Source: Pseudomonas entomophila
GTDB taxonomy: Bacteria; Pseudomonadota; Gammaproteobacteria; Pseudomonadales; Pseudomonadaceae
Assembly: GCF_029193575.1 (NCBI RefSeq)
Contig: NZ_JARGCS010000006.1
Location: 1 to 64,000, forward strand
Direction of reading: 5' to 3'
Length of the DNA: 64,000 bases
Numbering within the stretch: position 1 is the stretch's first letter; the number at the start of each line of letters is the position of its first letter. The position numbers were made by a program, and so were the translations under genes. Positions 1 through 9,146 of the stretch are shown here, one piece after another. The notes under the pieces were generated by a model. That model searched no databases. It saw only the letters and a program-made list of their open reading frames with translations, and had not been told where the DNA came from.

Positions 1-2
1 AA

Positions 3-80
3 CTGAACTGGTTACTCGACGGTTTTGACCTCTGGCGCAATCGCCCGCATCAGGTTTTGACGCCGCGATTCGTCGCCTGA
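3..80 (+). CDS. tnpB: IS66 accessory protein TnpB, C-terminal fragment (cut by window start)
   Basis: Only the last 25 codons are present. They encode an ending of the type LNWLLDGFDLWRNRPH followed by a short basic tail and a TGA stop at 78-80. The tryptophan/aromatic 'LLDGxDxWRxRPH' signature closes TnpB (Orf2) proteins of IS66 elements, and the position directly before tnpC is as expected. TnpB is needed for IS66 transposition, but its biochemical role is not settled. The rest of the gene lies upstream of the window. Confidence 0.75.
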   Translation: MNWLLDGFDLWRNRPHQVLTPRFVA

Positions 81-98
81 TTCGGTATAATCCGCGGC

Positions 99-1628
99 AT
101 GATTTCCATGCCCGAAGACCTTCCTGATGACCCGGTACTGCTCAAGCAGATGCTTGCGCAGTTGTTGATGGAGCGCACGGTCGATAAGGGTCAAATAGTT
201 GATCTCCAAGAGCAGATCAAGCTACTGCGCGACCGCCTGTTTAGTCGCAAATCCGAGCAGACCGTTGAGCCCAACACGCCGCAACTCGCGTTGTTCAATG
301 AGGCGGAAAGCGTGTCGATACCTCAGCTCGATGAAGACGAGGAAGTGGTTGCCCCGAGCCCGCGTCGCGGCAAACGCAAACCGCTGTCCGCTGACCTGCC
401 GCGCATTGAAGTCATCCACGAACTGCCCGAACACGAGCTGACCTGTGCCTGCGGTTGCCGCAAACACGTGATCGGTGACGAAACCAGCGAGCAGCTGGAT
501 ATCGTTCCGATGCAGATTCGCGTGATCAAACACATCCGTAAAGTTTACGGCTGCCGTGGTTGCGAAACCGCTCCGGTCATCGCTGACAAACCCGCTCAGT
601 TGATCGAAAAGAGCATGGCCAGCCCGAGCGTCCTGGCGATGCTGCTGACGACCAAGTATGTCGATGGTTTACCGCTGCACCGTTTCGAAACAGTGCTGAG
701 CCGACACGGTATCGAGATTCCGCGTCAGACCTTGGCGCGTTGGGTGATTCAGTGCGGCGAGCACCTGCAACCGCTGCTGAATCTGATGCGCGACCGGTTG
801 CTGGAAAGCCCGGTCATCCATTGCGATGAAACGCACGTTCAGGTCCTTAAAGAACCGGATCGAGACCCGACCAGTCAATCCTGGATGTGGGTGCAAGCCA
901 GTGGGCCACCGGATCGAAAAGTCGTGCTGTTCGACTACACCTCCAGCCGTGCGCAGGAAGTGCCGCTGCGCTTGTTGGAAAATTATCGCGGCTATGTGAT
1001 GACGGACGATTACGCCGGCTATAACGCCTTGGCGTTACAGCCGGGTGTCGAACGATTGGCGTGCATGGCGCATGCGTGGCGCAAGTTCGTCGATGCTCAA
1101 AAAGTGCAGCCCAAGGGCAAGACAGGGCGTGCCGATATCGCGCTGACAATGATCAACAAGCTGTACGGCATCGAGCGTGAACTGAAGGACGTCAGTGACG
1201 AGCAGCGATTTATGGGCCGGCAGGAACAGAGCCTGCCGATCCTGGCGCAGTTGCAAAGCTGGTGGCACAAAACCCAGTCACAGGTGACGCCGCAAAGCGT
1301 GCTGGGCAAAGCTGTTAACTATCTGGCCAGCAATTGGAGCCGGCTGGAGCGTTACGTTGAGGCTGGCTTTTTACCTATCGATAACAACCCTGCGGAGCGC
1401 GCGATTAAACCGTTTGTTATCGGGCGCAAGGCCTGGTTGTTCAGCGACACGCCCAAGGGCGCCACCGCCAGCGCGCAGATCTACAGCCTGGTCGAGACCG
1501 CTAAGATTAACGGGCAGGAGCCCTATACGTGGCTGCGCCACGTACTAGAGCGGCTGCCGCATGCGCAGTCGGTGGCAGATTATGAAGCGCTGTTGCCGTG
1601 GAACTGCTCACCGGAAATGCCACACTAA
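99..1628 (+). CDS. tnpC: IS66-family transposase TnpC
   Basis: This 509-aa protein is the DDE transposase of the element. An N-terminal leucine-rich coiled coil (about residues 15-55) is followed by a Cys-rich zinc-finger-like segment near residues 113-155 (CACGC and CRGC pairs). The catalytic core carries [14 protein letters not shown] and the Glu-bearing [10 protein letters not shown], which supply the DDE triad. The start is ATG at 99, 18 bp after the tnpB stop; a second in-frame ATG at 108 is a possible alternative. No frameshift or internal stop is present, so the gene looks intact. Confidence 0.95.
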   Translation: MISMPEDLPDDPVLLKQMLAQLLMERTVDKGQIVDLQEQIKLLRDRLFSRKSEQTVEPNTPQLALFNEAESVSIPQLDEDEEVVAPSPRRGKRKPLSADLPRIEVIHELPEHELTCACGCRKHVIGDETSEQLDIVPMQIRVIKHIRKVYGCRGCETAPVIADKPAQLIEKSMASPSVLAMLLTTKYVDGLPLHRFETVLSRHGIEIPRQTLARWVIQCGEHLQPLLNLMRDRLLESPVIHCDETHVQVLKEPDRDPTSQSWMWVQASGPPDRKVVLFDYTSSRAQEVPLRLLENYRGYVMTDDYAGYNALALQPGVERLACMAHAWRKFVDAQKVQPKGKTGRADIALTMINKLYGIERELKDVSDEQRFMGRQEQSLPILAQLQSWWHKTQSQVTPQSVLGKAVNYLASNWSRLERYVEAGFLPIDNNPAERAIKPFVIGRKAWLFSDTPKGATASAQIYSLVETAKINGQEPYTWLRHVLERLPHAQSVADYEALLPWNCSPEMPH

Positions 1629-1673
1629 CCGTTAACCCCACCTTGCGGTAGGTGGGATTCATGGATCGCTTAC

Positions 1674-1940
1674 GGCGCAGTCGCTGACTGCCGCCTGGTA
1701 GTTCAGGGTTAGCCATTGAGCTGCCGGAGCTGGTACCGAACTTGTTCTGCGTCGTAGGTAAAGTCCTCGCGCTCGAAGAATGTCTCTCGCCTGGGTTCGA
1801 GGTTCGGTTTGGCGGCACGTACGCGGTAATGGACGCTTCCTCACACGCTTGGAACTGCTGGCCATTCGAGTAGCCCATATCGGCTGTCACGGTCAGCGCT
1901 TCCTGCCCTAGTTCAGCCTTGGCGGCTTTCGCCTTTCAAG
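1674..1940 (-). pseudogene. IS1182-type transposase remnant, frameshifted
   Basis: Reading leftwards from about 1935, one frame encodes an ELGQEALTVTADMGYSNG-like stretch followed by 'CEEASITAYVP'. This matches the DRGYxNGEEIxxCE...ITxYxP block of IS1182-family transposases. The protein then continues in another frame (RETFFEREDFTYDAEQVRYQ), which is again typical of that family, and stops shortly after. At least one frameshift and both ends are missing, so it cannot encode an active enzyme. It fills the gap between the IS66 end and the PAAR gene. Confidence 0.7.
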
Positions 1941-1953
1941 CTGCTAGCGGTCA

Positions 1954-2229
1954 TCACCCTCTTGCGTCACCCTGCCAGGTGACGCCTTTCTGGGAGGCGA
2001 TCAAGCAGGCCCCGCAAGAGGTGTTATCTCCGTCACGGGCAGGTGACTTGCCATTGGCCTTCATGCCGTTGCCTGTTGCTTGAATGGTGACAAGACCGTG
2101 TATCGGACATTCCAGGGTGTCACCGTGCCCGGCCACGGGAGTGCCGTTCACCGTAAAGCCGGTGGTTGCGGTTTGTACCGTGCCGCCATGGCTGCTGGTG
2201 TCGCCAAGAACGATAAATGGCTTGGTCAT
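1954..2229 (-). CDS. PAAR-domain protein, T6SS spike tip
   Basis: The 91-aa product is a bare PAAR domain. It has an N-terminal 'VLGDTSSHGG' start, a central 'GHGDTLECPIHG' and a C-terminal 'DGDNTSCGA' segment, with the conserved His and Cys positions that hold the tip metal ion. PAAR proteins cap the VgrG trimer, sharpen the spike and can help load effectors. The start overlaps the stop of the DUF6708 gene by ATGA (2226-2229), so the two are translationally coupled. It is the last gene of the hcp-vgrG-effector module. IS debris begins immediately downstream. Confidence 0.88.
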   Translation of the reverse strand: MTKPFIVLGDTSSHGGTVQTATTGFTVNGTPVAGHGDTLECPIHGLVTIQATGNGMKANGKSPARDGDNTSCGACLIASQKGVTWQGDARG

Positions 2230-3383
2230 TTCGGCTCCTGTCGCTGAGTGTCAGGAGCAGGGCTGGAGCCGAGTTCGGATGGCGCTGGGGCTGCCTTTGG
2301 CTTGCGCGCAGGCCGTGGCTTTTGCGCTGGGGGGTCCACCTGTGGCAATGGCGGCCAGTCGGCGGCAGTGGAGAGCGGGGGAATAGGTTTTCCGGGCAGG
2401 CCTGCTTCGCGGATGATGCGCGGCCAGCGCGGTTCCCAGCACAGCAGCAGTGATATCCAATGCCCCACGGCATGCAGGGCTAGAGCAGGAGAGGCCAGCG
2501 CAACCCAGAAAGCGACCTGCCAACGGAGCCCGGCGCGCCAAAGTGGCCGGAAAAAGCTCAAGGAGGCCATGACTGACTGCCAGGGCCATGGCACCTTGCC
2601 GAGCAACTTCTTTGGTGCGGGCACTGACTGTGGGCCTTGCTCCATGTAGCGGCGGATGAATTCCCACAGGTTGACGATATCGCTGGTGCCGTCTGCGGTT
2701 TTGCCGACGAACATCAGGTGAAGATGGGGTAGGCCAGTGATGGCGGGGTCCCAGAGCAGAACGAGCTGGCGGCCGGCGTTGGTGGATTCGGCTTGCCCTA
2801 CGACTGAGTCGTGGGTGACCTGCTCCCAGTCCAGGACGGTGATGCCGCCAGCGAACTTGGGGCGGTGCAGGTAGACCTGGCGGGTGACTCGGTTGAACCG
2901 GATCAGTAGTCGGCGCTGGACGAAGTTTTCAAGGTTGATGAAGATTCGTACATATCTTAGGGTTACGTAGTAACAGGTGGCGGCTAGAGAAGCTACGATT
3001 AGCCCTGCTACGTAATCATCGGTGGTGGCGGGTTTGTTTGACCAGAAGTACTTGCCTGTAAGCCACGATTCATTGAATAAAATAGTAGTGTTAGTGACTA
3101 AGTATAAGAAATATGTCGTCATTAGCGTGATGTAAGTGATAATGCCTCGTCGTGACTGCGAGCCTCCAGCGATGATGTCGATGTAGGTCTCATTGAACTC
3201 ATGCAGTGAGCCGTCGGCGCAAGGGTAGTCACTAGCTCGGTCATGAATTCCAGGTAGGCTTTCCTCGTGCTTGTGTTTTCCTGCTCTGTGGGCGGATAGG
3301 TGCTTGTTGAGTTTTTTCTGCCAGTCTTGGCTTTCAAGTTTTGAGGTTTGTGTATGCCAAAGCATCCATTCAAGTAAATACAT
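2226..3383 (-). CDS. DUF6708 membrane protein, candidate immunity protein for the adjacent effector
   Basis: The 385-aa protein matches DUF6708 by its layout. A soluble N-terminus is followed by two transmembrane segments near residues 80-102 and 123-144, a central soluble domain (VYLHRPKFAGGITVLDWEQV region), another hydrophobic stretch near 290-320, and a Pro/Lys-rich tail. The ATG at 3381-3383 directly follows the effector stop. In the V. cholerae vasW-vasX-tsiV2 arrangement the membrane immunity protein occupies this position, so an immunity role is inferred, not shown. The first half of the gene (about 2880-3383) is clearly AT-rich compared with its surroundings. Confidence 0.65.
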   Translation of the reverse strand: MYLLEWMLWHTQTSKLESQDWQKKLNKHLSAHRAGKHKHEESLPGIHDRASDYPCADGSLHEFNETYIDIIAGGSQSRRGIITYITLMTTYFLYLVTNTTILFNESWLTGKYFWSNKPATTDDYVAGLIVASLAATCYYVTLRYVRIFINLENFVQRRLLIRFNRVTRQVYLHRPKFAGGITVLDWEQVTHDSVVGQAESTNAGRQLVLLWDPAITGLPHLHLMFVGKTADGTSDIVNLWEFIRRYMEQGPQSVPAPKKLLGKVPWPWQSVMASLSFFRPLWRAGLRWQVAFWVALASPALALHAVGHWISLLLCWEPRWPRIIREAGLPGKPIPPLSTAADWPPLPQVDPPAQKPRPARKPKAAPAPSELGSSPAPDTQRQEPK

Positions 3384-6005
3384 TTATATTTCCGTCTGTA
3401 GTGCCGCATAGAGGCGGCTCATTTCGGTTTCTTGATCTTTAAATGGTTTGAGTAAATCGCCAGTATTCCATTTTTTGAGACTGCTGTGCCAGCACCACTC
3501 CTCCATTTCACTGGGTGCTAGAAAGATTGTGGCGAGGCTAAGGCCCACTGTAATTATCGTGCCTATGCCAATTAATCGAAGAAGTACTGGTATGAGTCTG
3601 GAGCTTGCAAAGCTTTCTATCGCAAGCACGAAGCCAGATTGGCTGTTTGCACCAACGAGAAACCTTAGTAGTGGCCCGGAATAAGAAATTGATACTAGGG
3701 TGGTAAGTCCAGATATTCCTGTTGATACAATAAATCTTGAAAAATAAGCGAGGCCAAGAGTTTTGTTTTTATTTTGAGAGTACTTCACGCTTTCCTCTAA
3801 ATCGAGTACCGCAAGCATGACCCCTCCCACAGTCGCCAACGACCCACTCACAAGCCGCAACCCCCCCAACGCAATAGCCGCCCCCCGCCCAACGACCCCG
3901 CTTGGCGCATACCGTGCCACTACTGACTGAATACTGATCGCCGCCAGTTCGACCCCAGCTGCACTGGTGATCAACAAGGCGGCTGTGTATTCCAGTCTCT
4001 CTTTTTCGCCGTCGTCCTTCTTGGAGGCCTTGATCGCGAGCACGACCCCTTCAATCATGGCCATGATGACGCCGCCACGGATCTGGTAGAACTGTCCGCC
4101 GCCGCCGTTCTGGAACTCGGCTACCAGTGAGTTGCGCACCCGACCAATATGCGAGTTCACCTGCCCGGCCACGCGGTTGCGGTTGGCTGTTTGCCCTGTC
4201 GCCGCCAGGTCTCTCATTCTTAGCGTGGTCGCGGCCCTTCCGAGGTTGGCATGGATGAAACCGAGCATGGGGCCCAATAGATGGCGGTCCACGGCATTGC
4301 CGGGCAGTAGCTTGAAGAGATATTGGTGAAAGGATGAGAACAGCGAGAGTGCAAACCTGAGCCGTCGAGGGTCGAACCAGCGGTAAGTGCCTGCCACGGC
4401 CGCAGCCTCGACGGCAGCATCGGCCTTGGCGAAAAGATCAGCGACCTTCTCGAACCAACTGCTTGTGGTGTCGAGAACGTTGACCAGGTTCTCTGCCGTC
4501 AATCCTTGCGCGCTCGGTGCCTTGGCAAACGCGATGCGGGCCTGTTCCTCGAGCTCGGTTTGGTTGCAGGTCATGGCACGCCACACCAGGTTTCGTTTGG
4601 CAATGCCAGTGTCTGTCCACCATGAAGAAAGTTGGGCCGCCCCGCTGCTGCAGCCATTCATGCCGATCACGCACAGCGCGATCTGGGCTGCGAATGCCTG
4701 CCCCCAGACTGGCTGCTTGCGGTCATAGAGGTCGAGCGCGTGCTCGAGTAGATCGTTGTCCAGCCAGGCGAGGTGATCCTCCTCGCGCCTGTCCATTTCT
4801 TCCTGTGCCTTGCGATCCAGTGCGGAAAAATCGGACTGGATCTTTGTTTTGGCCTTCCAGTCGAGCAAGTCTTCATATTTTTTGAAGGCCTGTGTTTTTT
4901 CCGATTCGGCCTGAGTGCGCACGCGTTCGGGATCGTAGCGCGCCTCGTGCTCCTCCATGTTCTCGAAACCGATGCCGAACCGTGCAGTGTTTCGCCTGTG
5001 CCCATACCTGGCAGACTCAAGCCTTGCAGCTGCCTTGTCGACGGCCTTCTCGACGTAACCGGCCTGCATGGCGGCTTTCACATCATCCAGCGCCTGCGCA
5101 ACCACATACTTGCGCTCATTGGTCAGGCCCTGCGCATCGAGTGTTTTCAACCAAGGCAGATTCATTTCGATGGCGTCGTTGCGCCACGCGTTGAGCTCTT
5201 GCACGATACCTATGGGGTCGTGGAGCACCAGGGCGACACCCCCGCCGCCCATCAGGCTATCCAGGGCATTCTGGTAACTGGAGCCTATGAACTTGGGCGA
5301 CTCCCCAGGTGACAGCGCACTGCGAAAAGGCGGAAAGGCTTGCCTCTCCAGCAGAGCCTTGGCGACAGGGTTACGAGTGGCCAGGAACTCCGCCACGGTG
5401 CTGTCGACATTCGAGGGGGTGATGGCGTCGTCGAAAAGCCCGCAGCTGTTGGCGAGCGTGCGCAGGTCGAATTTCTGCAAGCGGTCGCGGTAGCGCTTGA
5501 GGTCCCGATAGCGGTCAACCATGGCGGGGCTGAGCGGGTCCGGGGTGAACAGCAATCGGGCTTCATCCACGTCTTCCGGGTCGCCGATCTTCAGCGTCCA
5601 TCCTGCCAGTGCGCGCAGGTTCTCTATCGGCACGCCTGGGTCATAGGGCCAGATGGGCTGCAGCAAGCCGGTGTCGTGGGCTCGGTAGGCGGATTCGCAG
5701 ACGTAAGGTTTACCACTGCGCTTGAGGAACACATAGACAAAGCCTTCGCGGATGCTGCGTACGGCGTAGTGGCTATGGGCGAGCCTGGGCGTGAGTTTCT
5801 TGCCCAGATGAGGAGGTAGGGCGGGCGCCAGTTGCTCGACGATGGCCCGGTCGGTGCCAGACACCACGCCGTAGCGCAACGGCAGGATGGTGAGGGTACG
5901 CTGGCAGTCGACGCCAGGGCCGGGGGTGTTCTGGGTGCGAGTAAGGTTGGCGGTGTCGCGGCTTATGTCGAGCCATTCGGACAACGTTTTAATGCTAGTG
6001 GACAT
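3384..6005 (-). CDS. T6SS effector, BTH_I2691/VasX-like, predicted membrane-active toxin
   Basis: The 873-aa protein opens with the family signature around residues 34-50 (CQRTLTILPLRYGVVSG), followed by a long soluble region. A series of hydrophobic helices lies between about residues 640 and 815. This plan, a delivery N-terminus and a membrane-inserting C-terminus, fits the VasX-type colicin-like effectors. The gene sits directly after a DUF4123 adaptor and before a membrane protein, the same order as vasW-vasX-tsiV2. From roughly position 3800 leftwards (residues about 738-873) base composition becomes markedly AT-rich, suggesting the toxic tip was acquired separately. The exact killing mechanism cannot be read from sequence. 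Confidence 0.8.
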   Translation of the reverse strand: MSTSIKTLSEWLDISRDTANLTRTQNTPGPGVDCQRTLTILPLRYGVVSGTDRAIVEQLAPALPPHLGKKLTPRLAHSHYAVRSIREGFVYVFLKRSGKPYVCESAYRAHDTGLLQPIWPYDPGVPIENLRALAGWTLKIGDPEDVDEARLLFTPDPLSPAMVDRYRDLKRYRDRLQKFDLRTLANSCGLFDDAITPSNVDSTVAEFLATRNPVAKALLERQAFPPFRSALSPGESPKFIGSSYQNALDSLMGGGGVALVLHDPIGIVQELNAWRNDAIEMNLPWLKTLDAQGLTNERKYVVAQALDDVKAAMQAGYVEKAVDKAAARLESARYGHRRNTARFGIGFENMEEHEARYDPERVRTQAESEKTQAFKKYEDLLDWKAKTKIQSDFSALDRKAQEEMDRREEDHLAWLDNDLLEHALDLYDRKQPVWGQAFAAQIALCVIGMNGCSSGAAQLSSWWTDTGIAKRNLVWRAMTCNQTELEEQARIAFAKAPSAQGLTAENLVNVLDTTSSWFEKVADLFAKADAAVEAAAVAGTYRWFDPRRLRFALSLFSSFHQYLFKLLPGNAVDRHLLGPMLGFIHANLGRAATTLRMRDLAATGQTANRNRVAGQVNSHIGRVRNSLVAEFQNGGGGQFYQIRGGVIMAMIEGVVLAIKASKKDDGEKERLEYTAALLITSAAGVELAAISIQSVVARYAPSGVVGRGAAIALGGLRLVSGSLATVGGVMLAVLDLEESVKYSQNKNKTLGLAYFSRFIVSTGISGLTTLVSISYSGPLLRFLVGANSQSGFVLAIESFASSRLIPVLLRLIGIGTIITVGLSLATIFLAPSEMEEWCWHSSLKKWNTGDLLKPFKDQETEMSRLYAALQTEI

Positions 6006-6015
6006 GACATTTCCC

Positions 6016-6903
6016 TTATCGTGATCGCTGCGCTGGTTGTTCCTGAAGTGCCAGATACAGCTCTCCTAAACGTCCTGCGCCGGACATGGCGCCTCGCATC
6101 GCGTGTTGCCAGTTGCGGTCCGCTTCAAGTGCCGATGGTTTTCGGGCTAGTGCGATGAAGACGTAATCGTGAAGGTCATCGTGCTGCGTCAGACCAGCAT
6201 TGCGAGCTGTGCTAAGAAGCGCTTCGATTCTCGCCAGGCGAACACCTGGGCATCGGGTGTCGAATAGCGATGGCGAATGCTTTTGTATGGCCTGAAGCAT
6301 CCGATGAGGCAGAGGATCAGCAATCAAGGCGTGCCAGAGCAGGTCGTCAATCAGCAACGTGGATGGCGCGGGGGCATTGCTCATCGCTTTGCCGGCTATG
6401 CGCCCCCAACGTTCTGTTTTGGCGTCCGCCCGAGGTACCCACCAAGAGGCAATGGGCGCCATGAATGCCTCCCGCCAGACCCTATTGGCGTGTTGGTACA
6501 GGGTTGGTAGTACGAAGGGATCGAAGTAGCGCAGAAGGAAGTCCTCTCCTTTCGGTCTGTGTGCCACGGTCGCCTGGGCAAGGTGTGTGGCGAGCTGTTC
6601 GCCCGGGACAGCACTGACAATCCAACCGATTGGCAAGTAGTCTTGGTCTGCACCGAAGGCTTCCAGTAAGGCCCGATGGCCGGCTGTGGTGGCTTCGTGA
6701 GCGGCTACAAGCAAAGCACTGTAGGGAAAGAGCGCTTCCCAGAGTGGGTCTTGTAGTAGGGAGTAGGTCCTCTGTTTAAAGCGCCTCTTTATGCGCTCTC
6801 GCTGACTTTCGTCGAGTGCTGCTTGGTCGCAGACTGCGAGGAGATAACGAGGAGCGCGACCTGCATTCAACTCGTTCATCAGGGACTGTTCGAGGTTCTT
6901 CAT
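6016..6903 (-). CDS. DUF4123 T6SS effector adaptor/chaperone
   Basis: The 295-aa protein is placed in DUF4123 (VasW/TEC-type adaptors), which bind an effector and hand it to a specific VgrG. The N-terminal domain shows the typical 'RYLLAVCDQAALDESQRER' start and a later 'LRYFDPFVLPTLYQ' motif (R-[YF]-x-[DN]-P-R/x region). The start is ATG at 6903, overlapping the vgrG stop by ATGA. An upstream in-frame ATG lies inside vgrG and lacks support. Its position between vgrG and the effector gene, with 10 bp to the latter, strongly suggests it loads that effector. Confidence 0.82.
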   Translation of the reverse strand: MKNLEQSLMNELNAGRAPRYLLAVCDQAALDESQRERIKRRFKQRTYSLLQDPLWEALFPYSALLVAAHEATTAGHRALLEAFGADQDYLPIGWIVSAVPGEQLATHLAQATVAHRPKGEDFLLRYFDPFVLPTLYQHANRVWREAFMAPIASWWVPRADAKTERWGRIAGKAMSNAPAPSTLLIDDLLWHALIADPLPHRMLQAIQKHSPSLFDTRCPGVRLARIEALLSTARNAGLTQHDDLHDYVFIALARKPSALEADRNWQHAMRGAMSGAGRLGELYLALQEQPAQRSR

Positions 6904-9071
6904 GCCTTCACCAATGCCTGATGTTCCGCTGCGGCTTTGAGCCAGCAACTGACGCAGACAGGGTCGCCGGTATAGGGGGATCCACCCACTGTAACCGCGA
7001 GTCCGCCTTGGTCATTCTTCAGGTCGATGGACCCCGCTACCAGATTGACAGCGGCACCGTTGAACTGGAGGCCGCCAGCATCCAGCGTTAGCGTCCCACC
7101 CGGGGTATTCCAGCTCATTGATTCAGCGTGGATCTCGTAATGTTTCGTGTGAAGCCGGATAGCTTCACCGGCTTGTACCTGGTGATACGCCTGGACGTTG
7201 AGCGTTGAATAGCCGCCGATCTCGATAGTGTGGTTGGCCGCGATCTTGTCGACTCGGGTGTTGCCTATCTCTTCGATGCGGTCTTGGGTGATGGAGATCT
7301 GATGGGTGCGTTTAACGACCAGTGTTTTGTCCCGCGCAATTGTGGAGAGGAGATCCTGGCCTACATCCAGGCGGTCGTCGCGGACGATGGTTTCATGTCG
7401 GTTGTGGCCTACCTCAAGTACTTCGTCATGCGAAACTTTCTCGCTGCGGTCGTTGCCGACGAAGGTGGTCTCGTTGTGCTTCACAACGTTGTTCTGGTCT
7501 TTTTCGGCATGAATGAACACCTCCTGGCGCCCCAGCTCATCCTCGAACCGCAACTCATTGAAACCGTCCCCCTTGTGGGTCTGGCTCTTGATGGTCATGC
7601 GCGTCTTGTGCTCGGGCAGGTCGTAGGGCGGCAGCTGGTTACCGCAGTAGGTGCGCCCGGTGATCATCGGCTGGTCGGGGTCGGCATTGACGTACTGGAT
7701 GATCACGTCCTGGCCGATGCGCGGGATGGCCATCGCCCCCCAGCTGCCGCCGGCCCAGCCCTGGGCGACCCGCACCCAGCAGGAGCTGAACTCGTTGTCG
7801 CGGCTTTCCCGGTCCCACGGGAAGCTGACCTTGACCCGGCCCCATGGGTCGCAATAGATCTCTTCGTTTTCCGGGCCGACGACGGTTGCCATGTGCGGGC
7901 CGTCGATGCGTGGCTTGGGCGGGGAGGCGGGGCGCCATTCGGCCATGCCGGGCACCAGCAGCGCCTCCTGCGTGTAGTGGGTGCCTTGGTCGGCACCGGC
8001 GGCTTCTTCCTGCAGGCTGGTGAACTGGCTGCCGGTGTGGGTCACCGTGGCTACCCGCCAGTGAGTGTTGAGGTCGTCGCGGGGGTGCTCGGCCAGGGTG
8101 AAGCTCAGGCCGGGTTGCAGGCGCACGTCGTCGCCCTGTACCTCGGCGATGCGGGCGTCGTGGCGCAGGGCGGTGAGGCGGTTTTCCGTGAAGGGCTTGC
8201 CGACGATGTCGCGCTTGTAGCGGCCGGGGTAGTCGAAGCGTTCGTACTCGGTGGACTGGTGATCCACGTCGTAGGCGACGGCGGCGTGCTCCTGGCGGTA
8301 CGCGGGGTTGGTGAAGGTGTAGTCGCGCTGCACCTGGCGGGCGGTGCGCACCTGCTCGCTGTAGCGAAACCGACGCAGGCACGGCCTGGGTTGGTCGCCG
8401 CCGCCGTTGGGGTGGTACAGCACGGTGTTGGGAGGCGTTGCCTGCTCATCCTCGAAGAAGCCTTCGTCCTCATCCTCGTGCTTGATGTCGCCGCGGCTCA
8501 GCAGCCCAAGCGACAGTAGCCGATCGGTGATGAGCAGCTTGTGCTGCTTGGCGCTGTGCTCGAAGCGATAGACGAAGCCTTCCTCGGCGGCGAGGCGGGC
8601 GATGAAGTCGAGGTCGGTCTCGCCGGCCTGGACGCAGAATTCGCGGACCTGGTGGTCGAAGCTGGTGCCCAGCTCGAACTGGGCGATGCCCTGGCGCTTG
8701 AGCATGAGTTCGAGGATCTGCGGCACGGTCTTGTGCTGGAAGATGCGCCAGTTCGAGCGCAAGGCGGCGCGGGCCAGTTGTGGTTCGACCAGGGCGCGGT
8801 AGCGGGTGCGGTGAAAGCCGCTGTCGCCCTGGCTGAAGGTGCTGATCAGGCCGTGGACGTAGCGCACCGGGCGTTGGCCGTGCCAGATCGTGAATAGGGC
8901 GGGCTGGTCGAGCAGCTTGCCGAAGTCGACGTCGTGCTCGTAGCTGATCAGTTCCAGGTTCAAAGCGAAGGGGGTGCTGATGGCTTCCTCGAGGGTGAAC
9001 GACACCACTTCGAATTCGGCTTTGCCGACCAGGGGTTTGAAGCTGTAACGCAGGTCAGATTGGCTAGGCAT
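6900..9071 (-). CDS. vgrG: T6SS spike protein VgrG
   Basis: The 723-aa protein has the full VgrG architecture. It begins with a gp27-like N-terminus ('FEVVSFTLEEAISTPFALNLELIS'-type opening), continues through an OB-fold region with CDPWGRVKVSFPWD, and contains the 'SSCWVRVAQGWAGG' motif before a gp5-like beta-helix. A DUF2345-like C-terminal region (residues about 560-690) follows, ending in a short 30-residue tail without an enzymatic domain. The trimer forms the puncturing spike on top of the Hcp tube. It lies 75 bp downstream of hcp and is coupled to the adaptor gene. Confidence 0.96.
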   Translation of the reverse strand: MPSQSDLRYSFKPLVGKAEFEVVSFTLEEAISTPFALNLELISYEHDVDFGKLLDQPALFTIWHGQRPVRYVHGLISTFSQGDSGFHRTRYRALVEPQLARAALRSNWRIFQHKTVPQILELMLKRQGIAQFELGTSFDHQVREFCVQAGETDLDFIARLAAEEGFVYRFEHSAKQHKLLITDRLLSLGLLSRGDIKHEDEDEGFFEDEQATPPNTVLYHPNGGGDQPRPCLRRFRYSEQVRTARQVQRDYTFTNPAYRQEHAAVAYDVDHQSTEYERFDYPGRYKRDIVGKPFTENRLTALRHDARIAEVQGDDVRLQPGLSFTLAEHPRDDLNTHWRVATVTHTGSQFTSLQEEAAGADQGTHYTQEALLVPGMAEWRPASPPKPRIDGPHMATVVGPENEEIYCDPWGRVKVSFPWDRESRDNEFSSCWVRVAQGWAGGSWGAMAIPRIGQDVIIQYVNADPDQPMITGRTYCGNQLPPYDLPEHKTRMTIKSQTHKGDGFNELRFEDELGRQEVFIHAEKDQNNVVKHNETTFVGNDRSEKVSHDEVLEVGHNRHETIVRDDRLDVGQDLLSTIARDKTLVVKRTHQISITQDRIEEIGNTRVDKIAANHTIEIGGYSTLNVQAYHQVQAGEAIRLHTKHYEIHAESMSWNTPGGTLTLDAGGLQFNGAAVNLVAGSIDLKNDQGGLAVTVGGSPYTGDPVCVSCWLKAAAEHQALVKA

Positions 9072-9106
9072 GAGAAATCCTTGTCTGCCGTCTGATGGGA
9101 TTGAAA

Positions 9107-9135
9107 TGCCCGGGCAGGGCTAGCCTGCCCAGGCA
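9107..9135 (-). terminator. intercistronic hairpin between hcp and vgrG
   Basis: GGGCAGG (9112-9118) pairs with CCTGCCC (9124-9130) around a 5-nt loop, and the stem is extended by TGCC/GGCA at 9107-9110 and 9132-9135. No T-run follows on the minus strand, so this is more likely an attenuating or mRNA-stabilising hairpin that lets hcp be expressed above vgrG than a full terminator. Confidence 0.45.
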
Positions 9136-9146
9136 CTGCCGTTGTA

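Larger units (their letters stand above)
1..1673 (+). mobile_element. IS66-family insertion sequence, left part outside the window
   Basis: The end of tnpB, a complete tnpC and a right terminal sequence are visible. The right end reads GATCGCTTAC at 1664-1673; its complement GTAAGCGATC fits the GTAAGCG start common to IS66-family inverted repeats. A short stem (CCACCTTGCGGTAGGTGG, 1638-1655) precedes the end. The element abuts an IS1182-type remnant, so it may have inserted into older IS debris. The expected 8-bp target duplication (candidate from 1674) cannot be checked because the left end lies before position 1. Confidence 0.85.
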
